DNA from: Rhizobium sp. 32-5/1
Lineage (GTDB): Bacteria > Pseudomonadota > Alphaproteobacteria > Rhizobiales > Rhizobiaceae
Assembly: GCF_029537235.1 (NCBI RefSeq)
Contig: NZ_CP120638.1
Span: 2,718,501-2,782,500, forward strand
Length of the DNA: 64,000 bases
Direction: 5' to 3'
The translations under genes were made by a program, and so were the position numbers. The notes beneath the pieces are model-generated. The model did no database searches. It had not been told where the DNA came from and was given only the letters and a program-made list of their open reading frames with translations. Positions within the stretch are counted from its first letter, which is position 1. The number at the start of each line of letters is the position of its first letter. Positions 46,170 to 56,200 of this stretch are shown in pieces.

Positions 46170-47387
46170 ATGGATTTCGAGAGTTTCTTCAAGCGCGAAC
46201 TTGACGGCCTGCATCAGGAAGGCCGTTACCGTGTGTTCGCGGATCTTGAGCGCCAGCGGGGCAGTTTCCCGAAGGCGACGCGCTATGCTGCCAATGGCGA
46301 GAAGCAGGACGTCACCGTCTGGTGTTCGAACGACTATCTCGGCATGGGCCAGCACCCGAAGGTGATCGAGGCGATGAAGAGCGCCATCGACCAGTGTGGC
46401 GCGGGTGCGGGAGGCACCCGGAATATCTCAGGCACCAACCACCACCACGTTCTGCTGGAGCGCGAACTGGCCGATCTGCACGGCAAGGAATCAGCGCTTC
46501 TGTTCACCTCGGGTTACGTATCCAACTGGGCAGCGCTTGGCACGCTCTGTGCGAAGATCCCCGGCGTGATCGTGTTTTCCGACGCCGGCAACCACGCGTC
46601 GATGATCGAAGGCATCCGCCATTCGAAATGCGAGCGGGTGATCTTCAAGCACAATTCCGTCGCCGATCTCGAAGCCAAGCTCGCTGCCGCCGATCCGCGT
46701 GCTCCAAAACTGGTCGCCTTCGAATCAGTCTATTCGATGGATGGCGACATTGCGCCAATCAAGGACATCTGCGACGTTGCCGAGAAATACGGCGCGATGA
46801 CCTATCTCGACGAAGTGCATGCGGTCGGCATGTACGGCCCGCGCGGCGGCGGCATTGCCGAGCGCGAAGGCCTGATGCACCGGCTGACGGTGATCGAAGG
46901 CACGCTTGGCAAGGCCTTCGGCGTCATGGGCGGTTATATCGCCGCATCGACGGCGCTGTGCGATTTCATCCGCTCGTTTGCCTCGGGCTTCATCTTCACC
47001 ACCGCGCTGCCGCCGGCGCTGGCGGCCGGTGCCGTTGCCTCGATCCGGCATCTCAAGGAAAGCCAGATCGAACGCTTCGCCCATCAGGAACGGGTGCGCC
47101 GGCTGCGCAATCTGCTCGACAAGAACGGCATTCCGCACATGCCCAATCCGAGCCACATCGTGCCGGTGCTGGTCGGCGATGCGTCGAAGTGCAAGTGGAT
47201 TTCGGACCTTCTGCTCGACAATTGCGGCGTCTACGTCCAGCCGATCAACTATCCGACGGTTCCGAAGAAGACCGAGCGCCTGCGCATCACGCCGACGCCG
47301 CTGCATTCCAACGAGGACATCGACCATCTCGTGGGCGCACTGCATCAGCTCTGGTCGCGCTGCGCGCTGGCAAGGGCTGTGGCGTAG
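46170..47387 (+). CDS. hemA: 5-aminolevulinate synthase
   Basis: A 405-residue PLP enzyme condensing glycine and succinyl-CoA to 5-aminolevulinate, the C4 (Shemin) route to heme used by alphaproteobacteria. Family blocks are present: [30 protein letters not shown]. The PLP lysine is Lys248 in [12 protein letters not shown] at 46170, with GGAG six bases upstream. It converges with dxr; the spacer is only 24 bases. Confidence 0.96.
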   Translation: MDFESFFKRELDGLHQEGRYRVFADLERQRGSFPKATRYAANGEKQDVTVWCSNDYLGMGQHPKVIEAMKSAIDQCGAGAGGTRNISGTNHHHVLLERELADLHGKESALLFTSGYVSNWAALGTLCAKIPGVIVFSDAGNHASMIEGIRHSKCERVIFKHNSVADLEAKLAAADPRAPKLVAFESVYSMDGDIAPIKDICDVAEKYGAMTYLDEVHAVGMYGPRGGGIAEREGLMHRLTVIEGTLGKAFGVMGGYIAASTALCDFIRSFASGFIFTTALPPALAAGAVASIRHLKESQIERFAHQERVRRLRNLLDKNGIPHMPNPSHIVPVLVGDASKCKWISDLLLDNCGVYVQPINYPTVPKKTERLRITPTPLHSNEDIDHLVGALHQLWSRCALARAVA

Positions 47388-47411
47388 AGCCACCAGCACG
47401 AAAAATGGATT

Positions 47412-48587
47412 TCAGATCAGCCCGGCAGCCAACTGCCGGGCTTTTTCGTCGGCGGAGAACACGTCTTCCATGGATCTGGGAGCCGGCAGGCCGCACAGTG
47501 CATCCATCACCGTTTCGACGATGTCCGCCATCTTGAGGAAGCCGGTCCGGCCTTCGATGAAGGCTTCGAGTGCCGTTTCCTTGGCGCCGTTCAGCACCGC
47601 CCCTTGAGTGCCGCCGCGCTGCATGGCAAGCCGCGCCAGCCTGAGCGCCGGGAAGCGGACTTCGTCCGGTGCTTCGAAATCAAGTCGCGACAGCTTCGCA
47701 AAATCCAGCCGTTCAACCGGCAGGTTGCAGCGGCGTGGATGCGAGAGTGCATAACCGATCGCCGTGCGCATGTCGGGGCAGCCGAGCTGGGCGAGAACCG
47801 AACCGTCGCTATAGGCAACCATCGAATGGATCACGGATTGCGGATGGACGATCACCTCGATCTGTTCCGGATCGAGATCGAAGAGGTGTTTTGCCTCAAT
47901 CATTTCCAACGCCTTGTTGAACATCGAGGCGCTGTCGATCGAGATCTTCAGGCCCATCGACCAGTTGGGATGAGCGCGCGCTGTATCGGCCGTGACCTTC
48001 TCCATCTCCGCAAGCGTTGACTTACGGAACGGGCCCCCTGATGCCGTCAGCACAATGCGCTCGACGGCGTGGCGCTGGTGTTCTTCCAGCACCTGGAAGA
48101 TGGCATTGTGTTCGCTGTCAACGGGCAACAACCGACCGCCGCCGCGGCGCACAGCCTCGATAAACAGAGGCCCGGCGGAAACCAGGCATTCCTTGTTGGC
48201 GAGCGCGATATCGGCACCGCGCCTTGCGGCCGCCAATGTCGGCGCCAGCCCGGCATTGCCGACGATCGCAGCCATGACCCAGCCGGCATCCATGTCCGCC
48301 GCCTCGATCAACCCGCTGCGGCCGGAGGCAACAGCGATGCCTGTGCCGGAAAGCGCATCCTTGAGGCTGGCATAATGGTTGTCATCGGCGGTTACGGCGA
48401 GCCTGGCGCCGGTTGCGCGCGCCTGTTCCGCCAGCAGTGCCACATTGCCGTTTCCGGTCAGTGCCATGACCTCGAAGGCATCGCGTCCGCCGAGATGCTG
48501 CACGACATCAAGCGTGTTGGTACCGATCGAGCCGGTCGATCCAAGGATTGTTATACGCCGCTGATTCGTGCCGTTGCCAGATGTCAT
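47412..48587 (-). CDS. dxr: 1-deoxy-D-xylulose 5-phosphate reductoisomerase
   Basis: A 391-residue enzyme of the MEP isoprenoid pathway, converting DXP to MEP with NADPH. The N-terminal NADPH motif is ILGSTGSIG, followed by ANKECLVSAG, the metal-binding VDSEHNAIFQ, and the active-site TASGGPFR loop. The stop is 24 bases from the hemA stop, and the last dozen codons contain the hemA terminator hairpin. Standing alone rather than in the uppS-cdsA-dxr cluster is unusual; many rhizobia have a second dxr-like copy, which this window cannot settle. Confidence 0.93.
   Translation of the reverse strand: MTSGNGTNQRRITILGSTGSIGTNTLDVVQHLGGRDAFEVMALTGNGNVALLAEQARATGARLAVTADDNHYASLKDALSGTGIAVASGRSGLIEAADMDAGWVMAAIVGNAGLAPTLAAARRGADIALANKECLVSAGPLFIEAVRRGGGRLLPVDSEHNAIFQVLEEHQRHAVERIVLTASGGPFRKSTLAEMEKVTADTARAHPNWSMGLKISIDSASMFNKALEMIEAKHLFDLDPEQIEVIVHPQSVIHSMVAYSDGSVLAQLGCPDMRTAIGYALSHPRRCNLPVERLDFAKLSRLDFEAPDEVRFPALRLARLAMQRGGTQGAVLNGAKETALEAFIEGRTGFLKMADIVETVMDALCGLPAPRSMEDVFSADEKARQLAAGLI
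47420..47446 (+). terminator. hemA terminator lying inside the dxr coding region
   Basis: GCCCGGCAG (47420-47428) and CTGCCGGGC (47433-47441) form a nine-pair stem with a four-base loop and are followed by TTTTT. It lies 33 bases after the hemA stop and encodes, on the other strand, the last residues of Dxr (EKARQLAAGLI). Confidence 0.88.
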
Positions 48588-48745
48588 AAACAGGTTCGCA
48601 TGTTGCTTTTAATGTCGGCCAGCCCTACAGCGGAAAGACCGGTGCGGCAAGCATTTGCTCCCTTGGCGTGATGCGTGACAAGCCATCGCTGTCGTTCTTG
48701 ATCAGGATCAAAATCCGGCTTCCCGGACTGTGGCAAAAGAGGCGC

Positions 48746-49336
48746 ATGAGCGACACGTCTTCCTTCATTCTGTCTGTGCTTACCCTGCTGATCGTGCCGG
48801 GTCCGACCAACACGCTCTTGGCTGCGTCCGGAGCCGCCGTTGGATTGCGCCGTTCGCTGGTGCTGATACCGGCAGAATGCTGTGGCTATCTCCTGTCGAT
48901 TCTGGCCGTCATCTTCATCCTTGGTCCGCTGCTCGGGGATACCCCCATCCTTGGCGCTGGGCTGCGCATCGCGGCTTGCCTCTATCTCCTATGGTCAGCC
49001 TTTGGCCTTTGGCGCGGGACCGGTCTTCCCGGGGAACAGAGCGACCAGATCGGGGCAGTCGCTGTTTTTTTCACAACGCTCCTTAACCCGAAAGCACTGA
49101 TCTTCGCTCTGGTGATCTTTCCACAAGAGGCGGGGCTTCCGGCGCTGCCATATATGGTGACTTTCGCCGGCCTCGTCTGCACCGTTGCGCTGGGTTGGAT
49201 CACCTTGGGCACTGGCCTGGCCTCCTCGGCACCGCGTCTTTTGACCCAGGATCGTATCGGCCGGTTCGCGGCTGTCGCGCTCGCCATCTTCGCGACTGTC
49301 CTCGGTGGATCTGCGCTCGCAGCCGCTATGGCATAA
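48746..49336 (+). CDS. LysE/RhtB family amino-acid exporter
   Basis: A 196-residue membrane protein with about six helices, of the LysE/RhtB superfamily. The family signature near the N-terminus reads LLIVPGPTNTLLAASGAAVGLRRS, and NPKALIFALVIFPQ follows in the middle. It exports amino acids or derivatives; the substrate is unknown. ATG at 48746 (MSDTSSFILS); an upstream in-frame start exists without support. Divergent from dxr. Confidence 0.85.
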   Translation: MSDTSSFILSVLTLLIVPGPTNTLLAASGAAVGLRRSLVLIPAECCGYLLSILAVIFILGPLLGDTPILGAGLRIAACLYLLWSAFGLWRGTGLPGEQSDQIGAVAVFFTTLLNPKALIFALVIFPQEAGLPALPYMVTFAGLVCTVALGWITLGTGLASSAPRLLTQDRIGRFAAVALAIFATVLGGSALAAAMA

Positions 49337-49509
49337 GAAAGACCCAAAGCCTCGGCGTGCAAAAGCACTACGTCCCGCGTTTCAGCCGGCGGGAATTAAC
49401 CAAGCATTTACCATGTTTCGTGTTCCCGGTGGAACAGCATTCGCTGCGCCGCACAATAGTCTCATCCCCAGCATTTAAGGCACGTACAGTTTGCTGGAAG
49501 AGTGGGACA

Positions 49510-49659
49510 ATGAAAACAGAGAGCGGAATTACCCTTGCCGTTTTGGCCGTATCGCTGATGGTGATCCTCAGCCTTCACTTCGCCATGTCCCATTCCGGCG
49601 CACTCGGCCTGCCGACCGGCGTCTCGGGCGAAATCACATCGTCAATCCCCGCACGTTGA
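49510..49659 (+). CDS. Small membrane protein (49 residues)
   Basis: A short frame: MKTESG, then a hydrophobic helix at about residues 7-27 (ITLAVLAVSLMVILSLHFAM), then a polar tail. The composition fits a single-pass small membrane protein. The ribosome site is weak (GAGTGGG). It stands alone after the LysE gene. Plausible, but could be chance. Confidence 0.4.
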   Translation: MKTESGITLAVLAVSLMVILSLHFAMSHSGALGLPTGVSGEITSSIPAR

Positions 49660-49755
49660 TTCCAGAAACCGCGTTGATTCCAACGACGGCGGCAGTACCG
49701 GTTCGCGCAACCTATCGCTTCTCGTTTGAGAAGCCTGCCTGCATGTCATGAAAAA

Positions 49756-49833
49756 TGGTGATCCCGACGCGATTCTGAACGCGTGACCCCCAGATTAGGA
49801 ATCTGGTGCTCTATCCTGCTGAGCTACGGAACC
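49756..49833 (-). tRNA. tRNA-Arg (anticodon CCT), 8-base T loop
   Basis: On the minus strand the acceptor stem GGTTCCG pairs with CGGGATC, followed by A and an encoded CCA. The D arm is GCTC...GAGC. The anticodon stem CCAGA/TCTGG holds loop TTCCTAA with anticodon CCT, which decodes AGG. The T stem ACGCG/CGCGT is intact but the loop reads TTCAGAAT, eight bases rather than seven. This may be a sequence insertion or a real variant. Confidence 0.88.
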
Positions 49834-50033
49834 ACTTGGATAGAACCCATACAAAAGGCTTGGGCGGAAGCCAAGTGTTTTTGCGTTTCCCATAGGCGTC
49901 ATGGTAGGCCGCAGAATTTTTCCGGGAGGTCGAAGCCCTGTTCCATGCGGCACAACGCGCTTCCGGAACGCATGGCATTGTCGGGTCACTGGATGAGACG
50001 ACCTCATCAGCAACCCAGAACAAGGAGAGACCC

Positions 50034-50282
50034 ATGCGCAAGTTCATTCTTTCTGCCGTTATTGCCGTTACTGCCGCCGTTTCCTTCGCTGCTCCGTCCC
50101 AGGCTGGCGGTTACGACAATGGCAATGGCCACCACAATTACGGCCACAAGAATCACCACTACAACAACGATTACGGCTATGAAGACAACTATAACTACGA
50201 GCCGGTCTGCTACATCAAGAAGATCAAGAAGTGGGACCAGTGGGGCAACGTCTACTTCAAGAAGATCAAGATCTGCGATTGA
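50034..50282 (+). CDS. Small secreted His/Tyr/Asn-rich protein
   Basis: An 82-residue protein with a classic signal peptide (MRKFILSAVIAVTAAVSF..., cleavage near SQA-GG at about 24). The mature part is rich in Gly, His, Asn and Tyr (NGHHNYGHKNHHYNND), then has YEPVCYIKKIKKWDQWGNVYFKKIKIC with a cysteine pair. The His cluster could bind metal. The ATG follows AAGGAGAG. Family unknown; it stands alone with a strong terminator hairpin. Confidence 0.8.
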   Translation: MRKFILSAVIAVTAAVSFAAPSQAGGYDNGNGHHNYGHKNHHYNNDYGYEDNYNYEPVCYIKKIKKWDQWGNVYFKKIKICD

Positions 50283-50306
50283 TCCCTCTCTATCGGTGTC
50301 ATTCCA

Positions 50307-50336
50307 GAAGCCCGGCTGTTCGCGCAGCCGGGCTTC
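50307..50336 (+). terminator. Strong hairpin after the small secreted protein
   Basis: GAAGCCCGGCTG and CAGCCGGGCTTC form a perfect 12-pair stem with a six-base loop. There is no long T tract, but the position 24 bases after the stop fits a transcription end. Confidence 0.75.
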
Positions 50337-50505
50337 CGCGTTTCGGTCACTCCTGCGACTGAAAACATTCCCGCGTCAGGTTTCGGGCTTGACCAGCGGC
50401 GCAGGGGCTGGCGTCCGACGCTTTTGCGGTGCTAAGCAGAAGGAAGGGACAAGGACACCCTCCCGAGGCCTTTCGCAGCAGCTTTCAAAGAGACTTTATC
50501 CAGCC

Positions 50506-51402
50506 ATGTTCATCGGAATTGATTGGGGCGGTACGAAAATGGAGGTCATCGCGCTCGATCGCGATGGCTCAACCCGTGCCCGGCATCGCATCCCCACGCC
50601 CACGAGCGGTTATGACGCTTGCATATCGGCCGTGCAGGAGCTGGTTGCCGCAGCTGAACAGAGCGCGGGCGAGGCCGGATCGATCGGCATCGGTATCCCG
50701 GGTAGCCCCAATCCGCGCACCGGCATCGTGCGCAATTCCAATGCCGTGCTGCTCAACGGCCGCGCACTCGGCCGCGATCTGGAAGCAGCGCTCGGTCGTC
50801 CGGTCCGGCTTGCCAACGACGCCAATTGCCTTGCTGTCTCGGAAGCGGTGGATGGTGCGGGCAAGGGCGAACATGTGGTTTTCGGCATCATCGTCGGCAC
50901 AGGCCATGGCGGCGGACTGGCCATCGGCAGCAAGGTGCATGCAGGATATCAGGGCGTTGCCGCAGAGATCGGCCATTATCCCTTGCCCTGGATGACGGCG
51001 GAGGAATATCCCGGGCATAAATGCTGGTGCGGCAAACACGGTTGCCTCGACATGTATGCCTGCGGCACCGGCGTCGAGCTCGATTATCGGACGATGACAG
51101 GACGGGACCGCCGCGGCCGTGACATCATCGAGGACAAGCGCGGCGGCGAACCGGTGGCAACCGGGGTCTACAATCGTTTCGTCGACCGGCTGGCGCGCAG
51201 CCTGGCGCTTTTGACCAATGTCGTTGATCCCGATGTCTTTGTGCTGGGCGGCGGTATGTCCAATGTCGATGAGATCTACGGCGAACTGCCTGAACGCATC
51301 GAGAAATACATTTTCGGCGACAGTTTCGAGACGCCGATCCGCAAGGCGGTGCATGGCGACAGTTCCGGTGTGCGCGGTGCTGCCTGGCTGTGGAAGGACT
51401 GA
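50506..51402 (+). CDS. ROK family sugar kinase (probable fructokinase)
   Basis: A 298-residue ROK kinase. The N-terminal phosphate loop is DWGGTKMEV, the ROK signature region includes GHYPLPWM, and the structural zinc motif reads CWCGKHGCLD. It phosphorylates a hexose with ATP in the cytoplasm. Fructokinase/mannokinase is the likely activity because an AGE-type epimerase/isomerase follows in the same operon. ATG at 50506; the longer frame runs back through the secreted protein gene and the tRNA. Confidence 0.87.
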   Translation: MFIGIDWGGTKMEVIALDRDGSTRARHRIPTPTSGYDACISAVQELVAAAEQSAGEAGSIGIGIPGSPNPRTGIVRNSNAVLLNGRALGRDLEAALGRPVRLANDANCLAVSEAVDGAGKGEHVVFGIIVGTGHGGGLAIGSKVHAGYQGVAAEIGHYPLPWMTAEEYPGHKCWCGKHGCLDMYACGTGVELDYRTMTGRDRRGRDIIEDKRGGEPVATGVYNRFVDRLARSLALLTNVVDPDVFVLGGGMSNVDEIYGELPERIEKYIFGDSFETPIRKAVHGDSSGVRGAAWLWKD

Positions 51403-51420
51403 TAGCAAGGGGTTGAGTGC

Positions 51421-51918
51421 ATGAGCATTGACGACGACCTGAGCCGGATCGCGCTTCAGGAAAAGGAACTGCAATTTGACAGCTTCAGCCTGGAGACAGG
51501 CTGGGCGCTGGGCTCACTCCTGTATGACATGGCAAGGCAGCGCAAGCTTGGCGTGGTCATCGATATCACGCTGTTTTCTATGCCGGTCTTTTATGTGGCC
51601 CTTGAAGGTGCGACGCCGGACAATCCCCAATGGGTGCGGCGCAAGCGCAATTGCGTCTTCCGCTTTTTCAAGAGCAGCTATGCGACGGGGCTGACGCTTG
51701 CAAAGCAGGAAACCAATCTTCAGGCGAAATTCGGCCTGCCGGATACGGACTACGCACCGCATGGCGGCAGCTTTCCGATCAATGTCAAGGGCACTGGCTG
51801 CATAGGTGCCGTCACCGTTTCGGGCCTGCCGCAGCGCACGGATCACGATATGGTGGTCGAAGCGCTGGCAAATATTCTCGGCAAGGATCTCGCCGCTCTG
51901 AAACTTGTCGATCATTAG
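51421..51918 (+). CDS. UPF0303 family protein (heme-degrading HbpS-like domain)
   Basis: A 165-residue protein of the UPF0303/DUF336 (GlcG/HbpS-like) fold: FDSFSLETGWALGS, VVIDITLFSMPVFYVALEG, GSFPINVKGTGCIGAVTVSGLPQ. Members bind heme or small molecules; the true role is unclear. It lies 18 bases after the ROK kinase and 21 before the epimerase, in one operon. Confidence 0.85.
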   Translation: MSIDDDLSRIALQEKELQFDSFSLETGWALGSLLYDMARQRKLGVVIDITLFSMPVFYVALEGATPDNPQWVRRKRNCVFRFFKSSYATGLTLAKQETNLQAKFGLPDTDYAPHGGSFPINVKGTGCIGAVTVSGLPQRTDHDMVVEALANILGKDLAALKLVDH

Positions 51919-51939
51919 CCTCCAGGGGATACGCGACAG

Positions 51940-53097
51940 ATGGATATTCATGCCTTTTCCCGCGATCTGAACGAATGGCTGGATATGGCGGCCCTGCCGC
52001 TCTGGCGCGACCGCGGGTTTGACGGACCCGGTGGCGGTCTTGTCGAAACCGTCGACATGCAGGGGCAGCCGACACGGGCAAACCGCCGTTCCCGCGTTCA
52101 GCCGCGGCAGGTCTATTGTTTTGCCGAGGCTGGGCGCCGCGGCTGGAGCGGCGATTGGCAGGCGGTCGCAACCAATGGGCTTTTGTATTTCGACCGGATC
52201 TATCTGCAGCCAAGCGGCTTTTATGGTGCGCTTGCGGATGCTGACGGCAAGCTTATCGATTCTTCTTTCGATCTCTACAACCAGGCCTTCGCGCTGCTTG
52301 CCTTCGCCTATCTGGCGCAGGTGTTTCCGGAGCGGAGCGCTGAAATGGCAGAGCGCAGCAATGCCCTGCGCGGCCGGCTGGAGACCCATTGCAAGCATCC
52401 GAGCGCAGGCTTCGAGGAAGACAATCCGCCGCGCCTGCCCCTGTGCTCCAACCCGCACATGCACCTGTTCGAGGCCTGCCTTGCGAGCGAGACGGTGGAG
52501 GGGTTCGATCAGGTCGCCTGGACGAACCTTGCCGACGAGATCGCGGCCTTGTGTATGGATCACTTCATCGACCGGGAAACCGGCGCATTGCGCGAGTTCT
52601 TCGATGCTGATTGGGCGCCGTTCTCCGGTGAAAGAGGCCGCATCGTAGAGCCGGGGCACCAATTCGAATGGGCCTGGCTGCTGTTGCGCTGGGGCGAGCG
52701 GCGCGGCAATGCTGATGCTCTGGTCAAGGCACGCCGGCTGTTCAACATTGGCGAGCAATATGGCCTGAGCCCGGTGCGCGACGTCGCAATCATGACCTTG
52801 CTGGATGATTTTTCCGTGGCCGACCCGATCGCGCGTCTCTGGCCGCAAACGGAATGGCTGAAGGCTGCGATCCGCTTTGCGGCGCTGACGGAAGGCGAGG
52901 AGCGGCAGCGCTATATCCGCTCGGCCGAGCGCGCCGCTGCAGCACTCACACGATTTCTCGACACGCCCATGCGTGGTCTCTGGCGCGACAAGCAGACCGA
53001 AAACGGCGTCTTCATCGATGAGCCTGCGCCGGCCAGCAGCTTCTATCACATCCTCTGCGCCATCTATGAACTGGACGATTGCCTGAAACGGCTCTGA
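51940..53097 (+). CDS. AGE family epimerase/isomerase
   Basis: A 385-residue (alpha/alpha)6-barrel protein of the N-acylglucosamine 2-epimerase family, which includes mannose isomerases and phosphomannose isomerases of the YihS type. Conserved blocks include SRVQPRQVYCFAEAG, PSGFYGAL and EPGHQFEWAWLL, the last with the catalytic His. With the ROK kinase upstream it could interconvert mannose and fructose (or their phosphates) before phosphorylation. Last gene of the operon. Confidence 0.87.
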   Translation: MDIHAFSRDLNEWLDMAALPLWRDRGFDGPGGGLVETVDMQGQPTRANRRSRVQPRQVYCFAEAGRRGWSGDWQAVATNGLLYFDRIYLQPSGFYGALADADGKLIDSSFDLYNQAFALLAFAYLAQVFPERSAEMAERSNALRGRLETHCKHPSAGFEEDNPPRLPLCSNPHMHLFEACLASETVEGFDQVAWTNLADEIAALCMDHFIDRETGALREFFDADWAPFSGERGRIVEPGHQFEWAWLLLRWGERRGNADALVKARRLFNIGEQYGLSPVRDVAIMTLLDDFSVADPIARLWPQTEWLKAAIRFAALTEGEERQRYIRSAERAAAALTRFLDTPMRGLWRDKQTENGVFIDEPAPASSFYHILCAIYELDDCLKRL

Positions 53098-53124
53098 TTC
53101 ATTCCTTCCGGTTTTGCAATCGCC

Positions 53125-53154
53125 AACGGCTCGCCCTGAACAGGGCGGGCCGTT
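53125..53154 (+). terminator. Hairpin after the sugar kinase/epimerase operon
   Basis: AACGGC-T-CGCCCTG pairs with CAGGGCG-G-GCCGTT around a two-base loop (AA). It lies 28 bases after the stop; the T tract is missing, so termination is likely but not certain. Confidence 0.65.
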
Positions 53155-53194
53155 ATGCGTTCGGGCGGCCAAAACACCCTTTGCATATCGTATG

Positions 53195-53217
53195 TTGACA
53201 TAAAGATATCTTTATGT
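53195..53217 (+). promoter_or_regulatory. metH promoter with a perfect 20-bp palindromic operator
   Basis: ACATAAAGATATCTTTATGT (53198-53217) is a perfect palindrome overlapping the 3' half of a TTGACA -35 box (53195-53200) and filling the usual -35/-10 spacer. It lies 50 bases before the metH start. The position means a bound protein would block RNA polymerase. ArsR-type SahR regulators of methionine-cycle genes use such dyads; the identity of the regulator here is inferred. Confidence 0.75.
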
Positions 53218-53266
53218 GATTGAGTAAAATGATTGCTTTTGTCGTTTTCAGAACGGGAGATTTCCC

Positions 53267-56200
53267 ATGTCCGCCATTGATGCTCTTTTCGGCGTTGTTT
53301 CCCCGAAACCGGATGGATCCGAGGTCATGGCGGCGCTAAAGGCGGCGGCCAGCGAGCGCATCCTCGTTATGGACGGCGCGATGGGCACCGAAATCCAGCA
53401 GCTCGGGCTGGGCGAGGATCATTTTCGCGGCGACCGCTTCCAAGCCTGCGATTGCCATTTGCAGGGCAACAACGACCTTTTGACGCTGACCCAGCCCGGC
53501 GCGATCGAGGAAATCCACTACAATTACGCCATCGCCGGCGCCGACATACTCGAGACCAATACGTTTTCCTCCACAAGCATCGCCCAAGCCGATTACGGCA
53601 TGGAAGCCATGGTCTATGAACTCAACCGGGACGGCGCCCGCCTTGCGCGGCGCGCCGGTCTGCGCGCGCAAAAGGTTGATGGCAAGCGCCGTTTTGTCGC
53701 CGGCGCGCTCGGCCCGACCAACCGCACGGCGTCGATCTCGCCCGACGTCAACAATCCCGGTTTTCGCGCGACGTCCTTCGACGACCTGCGTATCGCCTAT
53801 TGCGAACAGTTGCGCGGCCTGATCGACGGTGGCGCCGACATCATCCTGATCGAGACGATCTTCGACACGCTGAACGCCAAGGCGGCGATCTTTGCGACGG
53901 AAGAGATTTTCGACGAGATGGGCGTGCGCCTGCCGGTGATGATATCAGGCACGATCACCGATCTCTCGGGACGCACCTTGTCCGGCCAGACACCCACTGC
54001 TTTCTGGCATTCGGTGCGCCATGCCGATCCTTTCACCATCGGGCTCAACTGCGCGCTCGGCGCCAATGCCATGCGCGCGCATCTGGCCGAAATTTCCAGC
54101 GTTGCCGATACGTTTGTCTGCGCCTATCCGAATGCCGGGCTGCCCAACGAATTCGGCCAGTATGACGAAAACCCCGATGAGATGGCGGCCCAGATCGAGG
54201 CTTTTGCGCGCGACGGCCTCGTCAATATCGTCGGCGGCTGCTGCGGCTCGACGCCGGCGCATATCAAAGCGATCGCGCAGGCAGTCGCCAAGCATCCGCC
54301 ACGCGCCATTCCGGAGGTACCGCGGCTGATGAAGCTGTCCGGCCTCGAGCCGTATACGCTCAGCAAGGACATTCCCTTCGTCAATGTCGGCGAACGCACC
54401 AATGTCACGGGCTCGGCAAAGTTCCGCAAGCTGATCACCGCAGGCGATTATGCGGCAGCGCTCGACGTGGCGCGGGATCAGGTGGCGAACGGCGCCCAGA
54501 TCATCGACATCAACATGGACGAGGGCCTGATCGATTCGAAGCAGGCCATGGTCGAGTTCCTCAACCTGATCGCCGCAGAGCCGGATATCGCCCGCGTGCC
54601 TGTGATGATCGATTCGTCCAAATGGGAGATCATCGAAGCCGGCCTGAAATGCGTGCAGGGCAAGCCGCTGGTCAATTCGATCTCGATGAAGGAGGGCGAG
54701 GCGGCCTTTCTTCATCACGCAAAGCTTTGCCGTGCCTATGGTGCCGCCGTCGTGGTCATGGCTTTCGACGAACAGGGCCAGGCCGATACGCAAGCCCGCA
54801 AGGTCGAGATCTGCACGCGCGCCTACAAGCTCCTCACCGAGCAAGCGGGCTTTGCGCCTGAGGATATCATCTTCGATCCCAACGTCTTTGCGGTCGCGAC
54901 CGGGATCGAGGAACACAACAATTACGGCGTCGATTTCGTCGAGGCAACGCGCGAAATCATCCAGACCCTGCCGCATGTGCACATCTCCGGTGGCGTGTCG
55001 AACCTATCCTTCTCCTTCCGCGGCAACGAGCCGGTGCGCGAGGCGATGCACGCCGTCTTCCTATACCACGCCATCCAGGCGGGCATGGACATGGGCATCG
55101 TCAATGCCGGTCAGCTCGCCGTCTACGACCAGATCGAGCCGGAGCTGAAAGAGGCCTGCGAGGACGTCGTTCTCAACCGCCGCGAGGACGCGACCGAACG
55201 CCTGCTGGAACTGGCCGAGCGCTTCAAGGGCGTAGCCGGCAAGGAAGCCAAGGAGCGCGATCTGAAATGGCGCGAGTGGCCCGTTGAAAAACGGCTGGAG
55301 CATGCGCTGGTCAATGGCATCACCGAATTCATCGAGGCCGATACCGATGAGGCCAGGCTGAATGCCGAGCGTCCTCTGCATGTCATCGAGGGTCCGCTGA
55401 TGGCCGGCATGAATGTCGTCGGCGACCTCTTCGGTGCGGGCAAGATGTTCCTGCCGCAGGTGGTCAAATCCGCCCGCGTCATGAAACAGGCGGTCGCCGT
55501 TCTCTTGCCGCATATGGAAGCCGAGCGGCTGGCCGGCGGCGGGCTTGGCGAACGCAAAAGCGCGGGCAAGGTGCTGATGGCAACCGTGAAGGGCGATGTG
55601 CACGATATCGGCAAGAACATCGTCGGCGTCGTTCTCGCCTGCAACGATTACGAGATCATCGATCTCGGCGTCATGGTGCCGGCTGCCAAGATCTTGGCTG
55701 TCGCCCGCGAACAGAAGGTGGATATCATCGGGCTTTCCGGTCTCATCACCCCTCGCTCGACGAGATGGTGCATGTCGCTTCCGAAATGGAACGCGAGGGT
55801 TTCGAAATCCCGCTTCTGATCGGCGGCGCCACCACCAGCCGGGTGCATACGGCCGTGAAGATCGATCCGCGCTACAATGCGGGCCAGACGATCTATGTCA
55901 CCGATGCCAGTCGCGCCGTCGGCGTCGTGTCCAGCCTGCTTTCGCCCGAAACGAGGGCCGGCTATGTCGAGACCGTGCAGGCCGAATATAAAAAGGTCGC
56001 AGCCGCGCATGCGAAAAACGAGTTGGAAAAACAACGTCTGCCGCTCGCAAAAGCCCGCGCCAATGCCCAGAAGGTCGACTGGCAGGCCTACCAGCCAAAA
56101 GCACCATCGTTTCTCGGCACGCGCGTGTTCCAGGGCTGGGATCTCGAAGAACTCGCTCGCTATATCGACTGGACACCGTTTTTCCAGACCTGGGAAATGA

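Noticed and set aside
49783..50505. An N-terminal extension of the ROK kinase back to 49783
   Set aside because: It would run through the tRNA and the secreted protein gene; the protein homology begins at 50506.
53101..53266. A cobalamin or SAM riboswitch before metH
   Set aside because: Only about 45 bases lie between the likely promoter and the start codon, too short for a known riboswitch; the palindrome explains the regulation better.
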